Origin: Bacteroidales bacterium
Lineage (GTDB): Bacteria > Bacteroidota > Bacteroidia > Bacteroidales > F082
Reading direction: 5' to 3'
Length of the DNA: 64,000 nucleotides
Assembly: GCA_023229135.1 (NCBI GenBank)
Contig: JALNZT010000007.1
Location: forward strand, 62,001 to 126,000
The notes under the pieces are model-generated. The model did no database searches. It saw only the letters and a list, made by a program, of their open reading frames with translations, and was not told the origin of the DNA. This document shows positions 1 to 8,666 of the stretch, piece by piece; positions within the stretch are counted from its first letter, which is position 1; each line of letters begins with the position of its first letter. Made by a program: the position numbers and the translations under genes.

Positions 1-1619
1 GAAAAATAATCTATCATCAGAAGCCTTTTAATCTATCAAGCCTTGCCAATGCCGATTACCCAATTATTTCATGGGTTGAAGGTGGTTTTCAAATCTTATT
101 TGAAGGTGTTATTTATGATATCCTGGAAGCGGAAATAAAACAGAAAATTCAAGCCTTTTGCGCGCAGGATATAACTGCTGAGCAAGTTCAGAATTGGCTG
201 CACCAATGTGATGGTGAGTTTGTGCTGCTGATTTTAAATGCTGAAAACCAACAACTTTGGCTTTGGAATGATGTTTTTGGTCGCTTGCCCGTTTATCTTT
301 TCCAAGAAACCGGAAAAATACTTATTGGTCGCGATATTCAGCAAATGCGAAACATTTCCGGAAACAAAAGTTTTGATGCTTATGGGCTGGCTTCCACACT
401 TCTCTTTGGCTTTGCTTTGGGCGAGCAATCGCTTTGGGAAGGCATCAGCTATCTGCCGCCAGGCGCAATACTCAAAGCAGATTTCAAGGCTAATAAATTG
501 GATATTTCCAAAGGCTTTGAAGCTTACCGCTTTGATGATAAGCCGCCACCAAGTTCGGAAACCTGGATTGAAAGTTTATCAACAGCCTTAGAAAACCGAC
601 TACGGAAATTGCCTCACATGGCTTTGTCACTTAGCGGCGGTCTGGATTCGCGCCTGATTGCTGGGCTGCTCAAAAAGATGGATGTAACTATTCCGGCATA
701 CACCTACCAAGATGCTGAAGGCTCTGCATCGGCTGATGTTCAGGCTGTTAAACAAATGATGAAACAGTTGCGTTGGGAAAGCCAGCATAAGGTTATTTTG
801 TTGGAACCAACAAATACTGCTCAAATACAGCAGCTTATGCAGTTGAAACAAGGACTTAACTATGCCGGAATGGCTTTTCTGTTGCCTTTTCTGGAATATT
901 TTGCGCAACACAATCACGCCATGATTACCGGCGATGGTGGCGATAAACTACTTGCCGATCTGCACCCATTGATTCACCTGCGCAGTCTCAAACAACTGCT
1001 TAATTACCTGCTACGTCAGCATGGTCGTTTAAGCCTTGAAACGGCTGCACAATGGTCTGGAATTTCTGTTAAAGCATTAAAAGACTATCTGTTAGCTCAT
1101 CTCGAAAGTTATCAGGAAACACCTGAAAAAGCACACGGTCAATTTTTATTGCGCGAGCGTGGACGCAAATGGCTTTTCGAGGGAGAAGATCGCAACCGCA
1201 CTTTTTGTTGGTCAACAACACCCTTTTACGAGCCAAACTTCGCGAGGCAGGCCTTGGAGGTGCAGATGGCTGATAAGTCATACGGAAAGTTGTTTTTGCA
1301 ACTTTTTCAGCAATTGCCGGGCAGCCTGGAGCAAATTGTGAACCCCAACTGGCAACAGCCATTGAGCCAGCAAAAAGCAATCCGGCAGTTGTATCGGCGA
1401 CAACAAATAAAGCAGCGACTATTTATGCTTCCCTATCTTGAAAAGCTCTTTTCGGGCAAACAACCCGCTGTGGGATTACACGAAATAAACACCGTCCTGC
1501 TCGCGAGCTTAGCGGATTACGGCTTAAATATAAACTTTAAAGAAGTTGAAAACATTAAAAATGTAGATTTGCATATTGAGCTTTTTGGCCTGGCCTTGCT
1601 CGCTAATTATAAGAAATGA
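1..1619 (+). CDS. Asparagine synthase-like glutamine-dependent amidotransferase, 5' truncated by window edge
   Basis: The reading frame is open from base 3 to the TGA at 1617-1619, so the gene begins upstream of the window and the GTG at 222 is only an internal codon. The first ~90 residues look like the glutamine-hydrolysing class II amidotransferase half (segments resembling CDGEFVLLI and WNDVFGRLPVY); the catalytic N-terminal Cys is outside the window. The synthetase half carries the PP-loop SGGLDS (bases about 634-651), which binds ATP and adenylates a carboxylate substrate. The family forms asparagine or, in cell-surface and secondary-metabolite clusters, amidates other acids. The C-terminal half is divergent from housekeeping AsnB, so the substrate is uncertain. 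The stop overlaps the next gene by ATGA, suggesting translational coupling. Confidence 0.8.
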   Translation, partial: KIIYHQKPFNLSSLANADYPIISWVEGGFQILFEGVIYDILEAEIKQKIQAFCAQDITAEQVQNWLHQCDGEFVLLILNAENQQLWLWNDVFGRLPVYLFQETGKILIGRDIQQMRNISGNKSFDAYGLASTLLFGFALGEQSLWEGISYLPPGAILKADFKANKLDISKGFEAYRFDDKPPPSSETWIESLSTALENRLRKLPHMALSLSGGLDSRLIAGLLKKMDVTIPAYTYQDAEGSASADVQAVKQMMKQLRWESQHKVILLEPTNTAQIQQLMQLKQGLNYAGMAFLLPFLEYFAQHNHAMITGDGGDKLLADLHPLIHLRSLKQLLNYLLRQHGRLSLETAAQWSGISVKALKDYLLAHLESYQETPEKAHGQFLLRERGRKWLFEGEDRNRTFCWSTTPFYEPNFARQALEVQMADKSYGKLFLQLFQQLPGSLEQIVNPNWQQPLSQQKAIRQLYRRQQIKQRLFMLPYLEKLFSGKQPAVGLHEINTVLLASLADYGLNINFKEVENIKNVDLHIELFGLALLANYKK

Positions 1620-2863
1620 TAAAAACCAAAATTCAAAAGATGAAATTGCTAAGAACCAGTTTTTCACTACTTTTTTTGCTTGCGGCTTTCGCGCTACAGG
1701 CGCAAACCAGCGTGGGAGTGATGTCGTTTAAAAATAATGGTCAGCCGGAGCTGAATTATCTGTCGGGCGGCATTGCCGATATTTTAACTACAACGCTCGC
1801 CGGAAGCAACCGGCTTAGCTTGGTCGAGCGCGGCCAGCTCAATCTCGTTATTGACGAATTGAAGCTTGGAGTTAGCGGCCTTGTCGATGAAAAATCTGCT
1901 GCCGAGGTGGGCAAACTCACCGGCGCTACCTATATGGTTTTGGGTTCGTTTATGCCCTTGGGCAAATCAATGAGGATCGATGCTAAAGTCGTAGAAACGG
2001 CCACAGCTACAGTAGTTTCAGGTGCTACGGCCAGCGCAAAAGCCGCTTCCTTGGAAACAATTGACCTAGCTATTGATGAGCTCGCCTCCCGACTTATCAG
2101 CAAGCTTACCGGCGAAAACATCAGAGCGCAGGCAAATGGCGACCCTTCTCGCGAAGGCCTTTTCGAGTTTACCTATAACCCACGTGTGATGCTGGTTACG
2201 CTAATCGATGGAAAAATGTTGCAAGCCAGAGACGGTGAGTTGATGGCTTCCACAAAGCTAAACCACGGCAACCATTTGATAACGGTGGAAAAAATGAAAG
2301 GACTCTTTAAATCAGAAAAGTTGCTGGATACCACGATTTTTATTCCTGGAGGTATGGTTACCCGTGCCCGGATGAATGACGGGAAACTCGAAATTTTTGG
2401 CGTTGATCCACTGGTCAAGACCGAAAATTCCTATACGGAAATTGAGTATGTAACCTACGAAAACAGCTCACAACCGGTGCAGTCAAATGAGGTGAGCAAC
2501 ATGATGAACGAAACTGTAAATGTAGTGCTGGAAACCTCCGAACGTCTTATCAACACAACAGAACGACCACAACCTATTTCACAAGAAAGACCAATAGCCA
2601 AAAGAAAATCTACATTGCTAATATTAAGCGAGACAGGCCTCTGTGAGATTTATATTGATGGCGAAGAGCGTGCCAGCATTGGCGTTACGCCTATCGACGG
2701 GCTGGGACGCGCTGAAATTGAACTGGATGCCGGCAATTACCTGCTCAAAATTGATGGTTTTAGTGTGTGGTTTGACGAGATGATAAACATAGGAAATGGC
2801 GAAATCATTAAAATCAGAGCCGAGCCGGATGAGGTGAAGATTTTGGGTAGGTCGCTGAAATAG
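1616..2863 (+). CDS. Secreted CsgG/FlgO-like protein with C-terminal PEGA-like domain
   Basis: A signal peptide is clear (core LLFLLAAFALQAQ); an alternative ATG at 1640 sits directly before it, but the ATG at 1616 overlaps the upstream stop (ATGA). Residues ~30-170 resemble the CsgG/FlgO periplasmic fold: a start like SVGVMSFKNN, a LVERGQLN segment, and GATYMVLGSF followed by a beta strand and amphipathic helix. Such domains assemble at or near the outer membrane. The last ~80 residues resemble a PEGA domain (CEIYIDGEERASIGVTPIDG, then GNYLLKIDG), a surface beta-sandwich. There is no lipobox Cys, so it is probably soluble periplasmic or outer-membrane associated. Its role with the amidotransferase is unknown. 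Confidence 0.7.
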   Translation: MIKTKIQKMKLLRTSFSLLFLLAAFALQAQTSVGVMSFKNNGQPELNYLSGGIADILTTTLAGSNRLSLVERGQLNLVIDELKLGVSGLVDEKSAAEVGKLTGATYMVLGSFMPLGKSMRIDAKVVETATATVVSGATASAKAASLETIDLAIDELASRLISKLTGENIRAQANGDPSREGLFEFTYNPRVMLVTLIDGKMLQARDGELMASTKLNHGNHLITVEKMKGLFKSEKLLDTTIFIPGGMVTRARMNDGKLEIFGVDPLVKTENSYTEIEYVTYENSSQPVQSNEVSNMMNETVNVVLETSERLINTTERPQPISQERPIAKRKSTLLILSETGLCEIYIDGEERASIGVTPIDGLGRAEIELDAGNYLLKIDGFSVWFDEMINIGNGEIIKIRAEPDEVKILGRSLK

Positions 2864-2925
2864 CACGCCTGTCAAGGTTTGTAAAAACTCAATAAAGATA
2901 TTATTTACCCAGCGTTTAAACCACC

Positions 2926-4429
2926 ATGAATATTCAAGAATTTATAGAAAAAACACACAAGCACCTTGTCCAATTTGATTTCGCAGCAATCAATACATTG
3001 TTTTCACAGCCGCTCCTTATCCAAGAAGATGAAGAAGAATACCTTGAAGAATTAGAAATTTTAGTGGATGAAATTAGAGAAACACTTTTTCGAGAAGGAG
3101 ATTACAGCAAAGCAGAAGTCTTTGTGAAAACGCTCGAAACGCATCAGCCAGAAATATTAAATAGAAAAGGAAAATATTTCTATCATGATTTTGTCGAGCA
3201 TTTCTGTGCAGCAGGTGATTTTGAAAAGGCAGAATACTACTTTGAGCCATTTATTAAAAGGCCGGTCAATGAGTTTGATATGTATCTTTCGGTTTTCAAA
3301 AAGCTGCTTTTTTTTCAGCGCAACACAATACTTCAGCGTGCCATCCAACAAAATTATGAAGAAGTGCGCGATTCAGATCTGCTGTTTGGAAATGCAGCGG
3401 GCATACTCGACTATAATATATACTTTCTTGCTACACAAGAAGTTTACGAAAAATCTGACCAAAATTTTGATATCAAACTCCTTGAGGAAAAGCTAAAGCC
3501 TTTTGATTTTGATTTAAGTGAGGATCCTATTGAGACCTATAATCTTGGTTTTTATGCAGATATGCTTGAGGTTCAAAGCCTGATGAATAGGTTTGAGAAA
3601 GACCAGGATGCCCAGCTTATGCTGCTTCGTAATAGCTTTATGAAACGCATGCTAATCAAGGGTTTACAGTTTACTTTAAGCGGTCTTTTATTTGATTTAA
3701 CCAGAATTTATTGGGATGAAAACTTATCAAAGAAAAAGAAAGCTAATTGGAAAAACCATTTCAAAATCAAATATGAAACTTTTGATAACTATCTCGGTGA
3801 TTTAAAAGAAAGTTTCATTGTTGAGAATTACGACAAAATGATAGCTTTAGTTTGGGGCGTGGCTTATGTGTATGATTTTCTGTTGGAAGCAGAAATAATT
3901 GATACGGAGCAATATGCCGTGTTTCAGCATATTTACAAACGCATAGTTGCAGAAAATATTGGAAATATGTTGGATAGTTTAAACGCTATATCATTCGTGA
4001 TGCAATGGCCTAAACCTGAGGTTTTTACGCAGCGGGAATGGGAAGCACAACAGTCGGTGTTCAAGAAAAGTAAGTTATGTGAGGCTGATTCATCTATAGA
4101 TATTGATGTTTTTATTGAAGAGGAATTAGAGGACTTTGGCGTATATAAAATATATGTTTTAAGTGCTTACAAAAAAAGACTTAAGAGTAGGAATGAACTA
4201 CTTGAACTAATGCTTTCACTTGTAGAAGCTGAAAAGAATGAAGGCGTGAATGATGATTACACGATGTATGATCCTGATTATATAGATGTTGACCATGAGG
4301 AAGTGGGAAGCAGAAAAAAACATTTATTCAGACGTCCCATATCACGCCGTCAAAAAACCCGGCCGAAACGAGCCTTGCCCGTGTGGTAGTGGCAAGAAGT
4401 ATAAGAAGTGTTGTGGGAAGAATGCCTGA
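2926..4429 (+). CDS. SEC-C motif protein of unknown function, C-terminus disrupted by a frameshift
   Basis: The main frame runs 2926-4389 (487 residues): an acidic, helix-rich protein with no domain I recognise. Its last ~23 residues (after the A7 run at 4314-4320) are basic and look like non-coding translation. One frame over, the DNA encodes a textbook SEC-C zinc motif, NEPCPCGSGKKYKKCCG, ending in TGA at 4427-4429. Removing one A from the A7 run joins the two frames without any stop. SEC-C modules bind zinc and occur at the C-terminus of SecA and of many uncharacterised proteins, where they mediate protein contacts. I therefore annotate to 4429. The cause may be sequencing error, a real mutation or transcript slippage. 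The ZIP gene lies convergent 17 bp beyond. Confidence 0.75.
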
Positions 4430-4446
4430 AAAGATACGGAATCAGC

Positions 4447-5262
4447 CTACCCCAGCGCCACATCCAAAAGCATCATCGTGGCAAAGCCAATCATGGCACC
4501 TACGGTTGACCAGTCGGTTTCGTGGCCCGATTGCGATTCGGGGATGAGTTCTTCTACTACCACGAAAATCATGGCACCTGCCGCAAAAGAAAGCGCGTAG
4601 GGCAACAAGGGGGTTACCGTTAAAACCAGGTAAGCACCTAACACACCGGCGATAGGTTCCACGATACCCGACAACTGGCCGTAATTAAAGGCTTTCAGCC
4701 GTGTAAAACCTTCCCGCCGCAGCGGAATGGAAACGGCAGCACCTTCAGGGAAATTTTGTAAACCAATCCCGATAGCCAGGGCGATAGCACCGCTCAGCAC
4801 GCCAATATCCGGGCTGTGCGCCAAAGCACCAAAAGCAACACCAACAGCCAAACCCTCAGGAATATTATGCAAGGTAATGGCAAGTACCAATAGCACACTC
4901 CTTTGCCAGGATGTTTTGATGCCTTCGGCCTTATCTACCGACAAGCCGAGATGCAGGTGAGGCAAAATCTTGTCAATTAGAAATAAAAACACCCCGCCTA
5001 AGAGGAAACCTACAACCGCAGGTATCCAGGGAGTTTTACCGCTTTCTTCTGCCATAGGAATTGCCGGCTGAAGCAAGGACCAAAAACTTGCCGCAATCAT
5101 GACGCCTGCTGCAAAACCAAGCATTGAGTTCAGTACCTTTTTGTTTATCGTCTTGAAAAAGAATACCATAGCCGCTCCTAAAGCTGTAACAAACCAAGTA
5201 AATAAAGTGGCAACCAACGCCAATAATATGGGATTGTAGTCTAAAAGCCAATCGATTTTCAT
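4447..5262 (-). CDS. ZIP-family divalent metal transporter (GufA/ZupT-like)
   Basis: A 271-residue polytopic membrane protein with about eight hydrophobic segments. It carries the ZIP signature HNIPEGLAVGVAFGA in TM4 and the second metal-site helix NFPEGAAVSIPLRREG in TM5, which together form the binuclear metal path. The family moves Zn2+ and related divalent ions into the cytoplasm. The loop between TM3 and TM4 is short and holds HLHLG, a His-containing metal-sensing segment. The gene is divergent from the TPR kinase, with a perfect palindrome 20 bp before its start that may be an operator. Confidence 0.92.
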   Translation of the reverse strand: MKIDWLLDYNPILLALVATLFTWFVTALGAAMVFFFKTINKKVLNSMLGFAAGVMIAASFWSLLQPAIPMAEESGKTPWIPAVVGFLLGGVFLFLIDKILPHLHLGLSVDKAEGIKTSWQRSVLLVLAITLHNIPEGLAVGVAFGALAHSPDIGVLSGAIALAIGIGLQNFPEGAAVSIPLRREGFTRLKAFNYGQLSGIVEPIAGVLGAYLVLTVTPLLPYALSFAAGAMIFVVVEELIPESQSGHETDWSTVGAMIGFATMMLLDVALG

Positions 5263-5282
5263 TTTCCTAAAATTAAATTATA

Positions 5283-5296
5283 ATTTCAATTGAAAT
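5283..5296. promoter_or_regulatory. Perfect 14-bp palindrome upstream of the ZIP transporter
   Basis: ATTTCAATTGAAAT reads the same on both strands and lies 20 bases before the ZIP start codon. Its position fits an operator for a metal-responsive repressor, but short AT-rich palindromes also arise by chance and no regulator gene is adjacent. Confidence 0.3.
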
Positions 5297-5540
5297 ACCA
5301 ACTTACTTAAGTGGGACGATCAATCTAAAACAGCAAAATTAATTTTTTTTTAGGCTTAGGCTGTAAGTTACGCCCAAAGGAAAAAATATCAGTTAATTCC
5401 TAAGGAAGTTGTCCTCATTCCAGATTAGCATAGCTCCGGCTGCGCAAAATCAACAATCTCAATCTCTCACTCGATTCATAATATTTCCCTACAGAAAAAA
5501 ACTCCTCAATATTCCCCAAAATTCTTAAGCGGAAATATCC

Positions 5541-5548
5541 TACTTTTG
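5541..5548 (+). promoter_or_regulatory. Bacteroidota -7 promoter element of the TPR histidine kinase
   Basis: TACTTTTG matches TAnnTTTG exactly. It overlaps the in-frame GTG at 5548, so that GTG cannot be the start codon of a transcript begun here; the ATG at 5587 is favoured. No clear -33 TTTG is present at the usual distance. Confidence 0.55.
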
Positions 5549-5586
5549 TGGAATTACTTACAGCTCTATACTTATATAGGTCATTT

Positions 5587-7728
5587 ATGAGGTTTAATTT
5601 GGTGTCTTTTGCCCGTTCACTGCTATTACTTACTATTATTATATTAGTAATGCTTCCCTGTGAGGCAAAAAAAGATTCATACAAGGTCACTGACTCGCTA
5701 GCTATCCTGCGCTGGGTGAAGCCTATAAGAGATTCAATATTTTATAATCCCGTAGTTATACTGCCGTGGCTTGATTCGCTAAGCCATTTTGCCGACAGCA
5801 CCCAAAATCCGTATGCCAACTATGCCAAAAACAACCTAAAAGGTAATTATAACTGGGCGATCAGAAATTTCGATACGGCTGCCAGCTATTATCGTAGCGC
5901 TATAAAATGGACTGTTGAAGGTGGTTTATTGCGCCAGCAAATCAATACAATTAGCAATTTGGGATTGATTTATAGCTCTTTGGATAATTTTGATTCTTCT
6001 GTATTTTATTATAGTAGGGCAATTGAAATGGCGAAGCAGCATAATTTCAATAAAATTTATATTGAAAGCATTATTAAATTAAGCATTGTTTACAACCAAA
6101 AGAGCGCTTATGACCATGCTATTGAGCTGCTTGAAGAGGCCCGAATTAAAAGCGAGTCATTGGGTAATGAGGAATTAAACAGTAACCTTTATAGCGCCTT
6201 TGCTACTGTTTATTATTATCTGGGCGACGTGGAGAAAATGAAAGAATATTACTTGCGGGCTATTAATTTTCACTTAAAAGGTAATAATAAAAATATTTTG
6301 GCAACACTTTATGGCAATATTGCTGAGTCGTATTCAAGTATTGCTAAAAATTATGATTCATCTACTTATTATTTCTCTAAAACATTACAATATACCATTC
6401 CGCAAAATAAAGATGATGTGCTACACATGATAGATTTTACCCGTGGAAGTCTGTTTTATTCAATGGGAAATTATGATTCGGCGGCTTTTTATTATCAACG
6501 AGCACTTCAAAATCCGTTGAGTGAGGTTTTTGTCAGGCGCAAGGCGGCTTTACTGGTAAACATGGGTAATGTTTATCGTTCCAAATTAGATTATCCGGCG
6601 TCTGTTGATTATTACAAAAAGGGGTATCAGTTGTCCGATTCTATAGATGTTCCTGAGTACAAATCCAATGCCTTACTGGGTTTAATGAAAATCGACAGTG
6701 TAAGAGGTGATTTTGAGCAGGCGTTTTTTTATAGCATAGAGAGGCAACAGATTCAGGCTGAGCTAAAAAAGGATGAAGCACGTAGCCACTTAATGGCTTC
6801 TGAAGTGGCAAGGGCACTTGAAGTGCAAAACCTGAAAAATAGCTTGCTGCAAACAGAAAATAAGTACAAAGATGATATGATCAATAATCAGCGCTGGATC
6901 GTTGTAATGATCGTATGGGTTTTGATTGGGATGTTGGTTTTTACCTTGTTTCAGTTTATGAATCATAAGAAAATCAAACGGCTGAACAAACTTTTAGAAT
7001 CTAATATCATCCGGCTTGATGCTCAAAATCTGGAACTTGACCAACTGAATAAAACCAAAGACAAATTTTTCTCTATCGTGAGTCATGATTTGCGCAGCCC
7101 TTTTGCAGCGCTCAGAACCGGTACAATTCTGCTGAATATGGAGTGGGAAAGTCTTACCGAAGAGGAGAAAAGAGAACTGGTGTTGCAACTTGATAAGTCG
7201 GCAGAAAATACCAATAACCTGCTGGAAGAATTGCTGCAATGGAGCAAAATGCAACAAGGGGCAATGAAACTAGTGAAAAAAACCTTTACTGTCAACACAT
7301 TAATCAAGGAACTTAAAGAGGTATTTGCCAGTATTGCTAACGATAAAGGGATTCAGCTCATTGCTGAATCTGATGACAAGCAGCACTTGACAACCGATTA
7401 TCAAATGCTAAAACAGTTGTTGCATAACTTGCTCACCAATGCCGTGAAATTTACGCCAAGAGGTGGTGAAATAAAGATCGAGCTTCAGTTTGAGCCAGGC
7501 ATGGTGAGCATTACAGTACGCGATACCGGCATCGGGATTCCTAAAGAAAAGCAAGGAGGAATTTTTGAGCTGAACAGTAATTTCAATCGCCCGGGAACTG
7601 AAGGCGAAAAAAGCTCTGGCATGGGACTTATCTTATGCATGGATTATGCCCGGCTGATGGGTGCAAAGCTGGAGCTGGTATCAGAAGTAGGCCGGGGAAG
7701 CGCGTTTACGGTGATCTTTAAGACCTAG
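5587..7728 (+). CDS. TPR-repeat sensor histidine kinase (HisKA/HATPase)
   Basis: Begins with a signal/anchor (SLLLLTIIILVMLPCEA), followed by roughly eight tetratricopeptide-like repeats (residues ~40-400, recurrent NLGLIYSSLDNFDSSVFYY-type units) that would lie in the periplasm. A transmembrane helix (WIVVMIVWVLIGMLVFTLF) leads to a coiled coil, a HisKA dimerisation domain with the phospho-acceptor in FSIVSHDLRSPF (His500), and a HATPase domain with N box LLHNLLTNAVKFTP, G1 box DTGIGIP and G2 box SGMGLIL. Such hybrid TPR kinases are common in Bacteroidota. No response regulator is adjacent, so the partner is unknown. An incomplete terminator-like hairpin follows. Confidence 0.9.
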   Translation: MRFNLVSFARSLLLLTIIILVMLPCEAKKDSYKVTDSLAILRWVKPIRDSIFYNPVVILPWLDSLSHFADSTQNPYANYAKNNLKGNYNWAIRNFDTAASYYRSAIKWTVEGGLLRQQINTISNLGLIYSSLDNFDSSVFYYSRAIEMAKQHNFNKIYIESIIKLSIVYNQKSAYDHAIELLEEARIKSESLGNEELNSNLYSAFATVYYYLGDVEKMKEYYLRAINFHLKGNNKNILATLYGNIAESYSSIAKNYDSSTYYFSKTLQYTIPQNKDDVLHMIDFTRGSLFYSMGNYDSAAFYYQRALQNPLSEVFVRRKAALLVNMGNVYRSKLDYPASVDYYKKGYQLSDSIDVPEYKSNALLGLMKIDSVRGDFEQAFFYSIERQQIQAELKKDEARSHLMASEVARALEVQNLKNSLLQTENKYKDDMINNQRWIVVMIVWVLIGMLVFTLFQFMNHKKIKRLNKLLESNIIRLDAQNLELDQLNKTKDKFFSIVSHDLRSPFAALRTGTILLNMEWESLTEEEKRELVLQLDKSAENTNNLLEELLQWSKMQQGAMKLVKKTFTVNTLIKELKEVFASIANDKGIQLIAESDDKQHLTTDYQMLKQLLHNLLTNAVKFTPRGGEIKIELQFEPGMVSITVRDTGIGIPKEKQGGIFELNSNFNRPGTEGEKSSGMGLILCMDYARLMGAKLELVSEVGRGSAFTVIFKT

Positions 7729-7747
7729 TCAAAAGAAGATGACACCC

Positions 7748-7781
7748 CCTAAATCATTAAATAGTATTGATTTAGGAGTTT
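7748..7781. terminator. Probable terminator hairpin between convergent genes
   Basis: CCTAAATCA (7748-7756) pairs with TGATTTAGG (7768-7776), a 9-bp perfect stem with an 11-base loop followed by a short T-rich tail. It lies between the converging kinase and lipoprotein genes and may serve both. Confidence 0.5.
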
Positions 7782-7799
7782 TAGAAATATAAAAAAGGT

Positions 7800-8495
7800 T
7801 TAATACGGCATCGTATCACCCTCAAAAGCTTTGAGATCATAATTGGTCAATATCCAGTCGAAATTTTCGGTGTTTGACTGCTTTATATAGCGTATAATTC
7901 CCGCATCTCTTGCCAGAAAAAAGTGCATATAAACGGTGTCATTACCGTCATGATAGTCTTTTACACGTGTAATATATACATCTGAATAGGATTTTCCCTG
8001 GAGTTCAAAACTTCTATGAAAAGCGACATTGGTGTAATTGCCTTCGTTAATGCCCAAATGCTGTTCCTCTCCAAGAGGATATTTTGGCGTTAAAATACTG
8101 AAATAACGACCGTTATCAAAATAAATTCTGAAGTTTTCGGGAAGTGTATCTTGAGATGTGTCAGCATATCCACCTGTAACCTCACCGAGAGTAAGCGCCA
8201 TGGGGCCGCTGGAGTATAGCATTTCATAGGCCTTGTAAAAAAATCCCGGACGACCTTGCACAGTGTGAAACCGACGCTGTGTAGTCACTTCCCTGACAAC
8301 TACACTGTCTTCAATACCGTTGAGTTGGTTTTTGTAAATCCAATAACTTTCTGGCCCAAAAACAGTGTAGGCCTTAAAAGTATTTGATACCTCGCCAATT
8401 TTAGGCTCAACGTAATCTTTGTCTTTTAGGGTAGTGCATGATTCGAATACTCCTCCGCAAAACAATATAATTAAAAATAATAGAAACTTTTTCAT
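7800..8495 (-). CDS. Putative lipoprotein of unknown function
   Basis: 231 residues. The N-terminus is a short lipoprotein signal peptide, MKKFLLFLIILFCGGVFES followed by Cys20, with Ser at -1 as is usual for Bacteroidota lipoproteins. The mature part is beta-rich, with many aromatic residues and no motif I recognise. It is likely anchored in the outer or inner membrane. It stands alone: it converges with the kinase and is followed upstream by a non-coding gap before the next minus-strand gene. Confidence 0.7.
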   Translation of the reverse strand: MKKFLLFLIILFCGGVFESCTTLKDKDYVEPKIGEVSNTFKAYTVFGPESYWIYKNQLNGIEDSVVVREVTTQRRFHTVQGRPGFFYKAYEMLYSSGPMALTLGEVTGGYADTSQDTLPENFRIYFDNGRYFSILTPKYPLGEEQHLGINEGNYTNVAFHRSFELQGKSYSDVYITRVKDYHDGNDTVYMHFFLARDAGIIRYIKQSNTENFDWILTNYDLKAFEGDTMPY

Positions 8496-8666
8496 ACCAT
8501 GAAATTTACTGACTTCCTCAATTATAGAAGCCCTTTGTTAGAATAAACCATTGTTCAAGCCACAAAGCTATAATTGTTGGCTCAAAAAACACCAAAAAGC
8601 CTAATTTTTTTAGCGAAATAAACAGAGCTTTTATTGCTGTTTTGCTACTCTGTGATGCCTGAAGCC

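Larger units (their letters stand above)
5263..5586. other. Divergent intergenic region between the ZIP gene and the TPR kinase
   Basis: This 324-base stretch holds no convincing gene. It contains the 14-bp palindrome at 5283-5296 and a good -7 promoter element at 5541-5548 reading towards the kinase. The middle is AT-rich with no further structure that I can support. Confidence 0.6.

Noticed and set aside
4312..4330. Programmed -1 ribosomal frameshift at the A7 run
   Set aside because: The SEC-C frame is reached by +1 or -2, not -1, and the typical downstream structure is not evident.
5548..5586. GTG start of the TPR kinase at 5548
   Set aside because: It lies inside the -7 promoter element; the ATG at 5587 directly precedes the signal segment.
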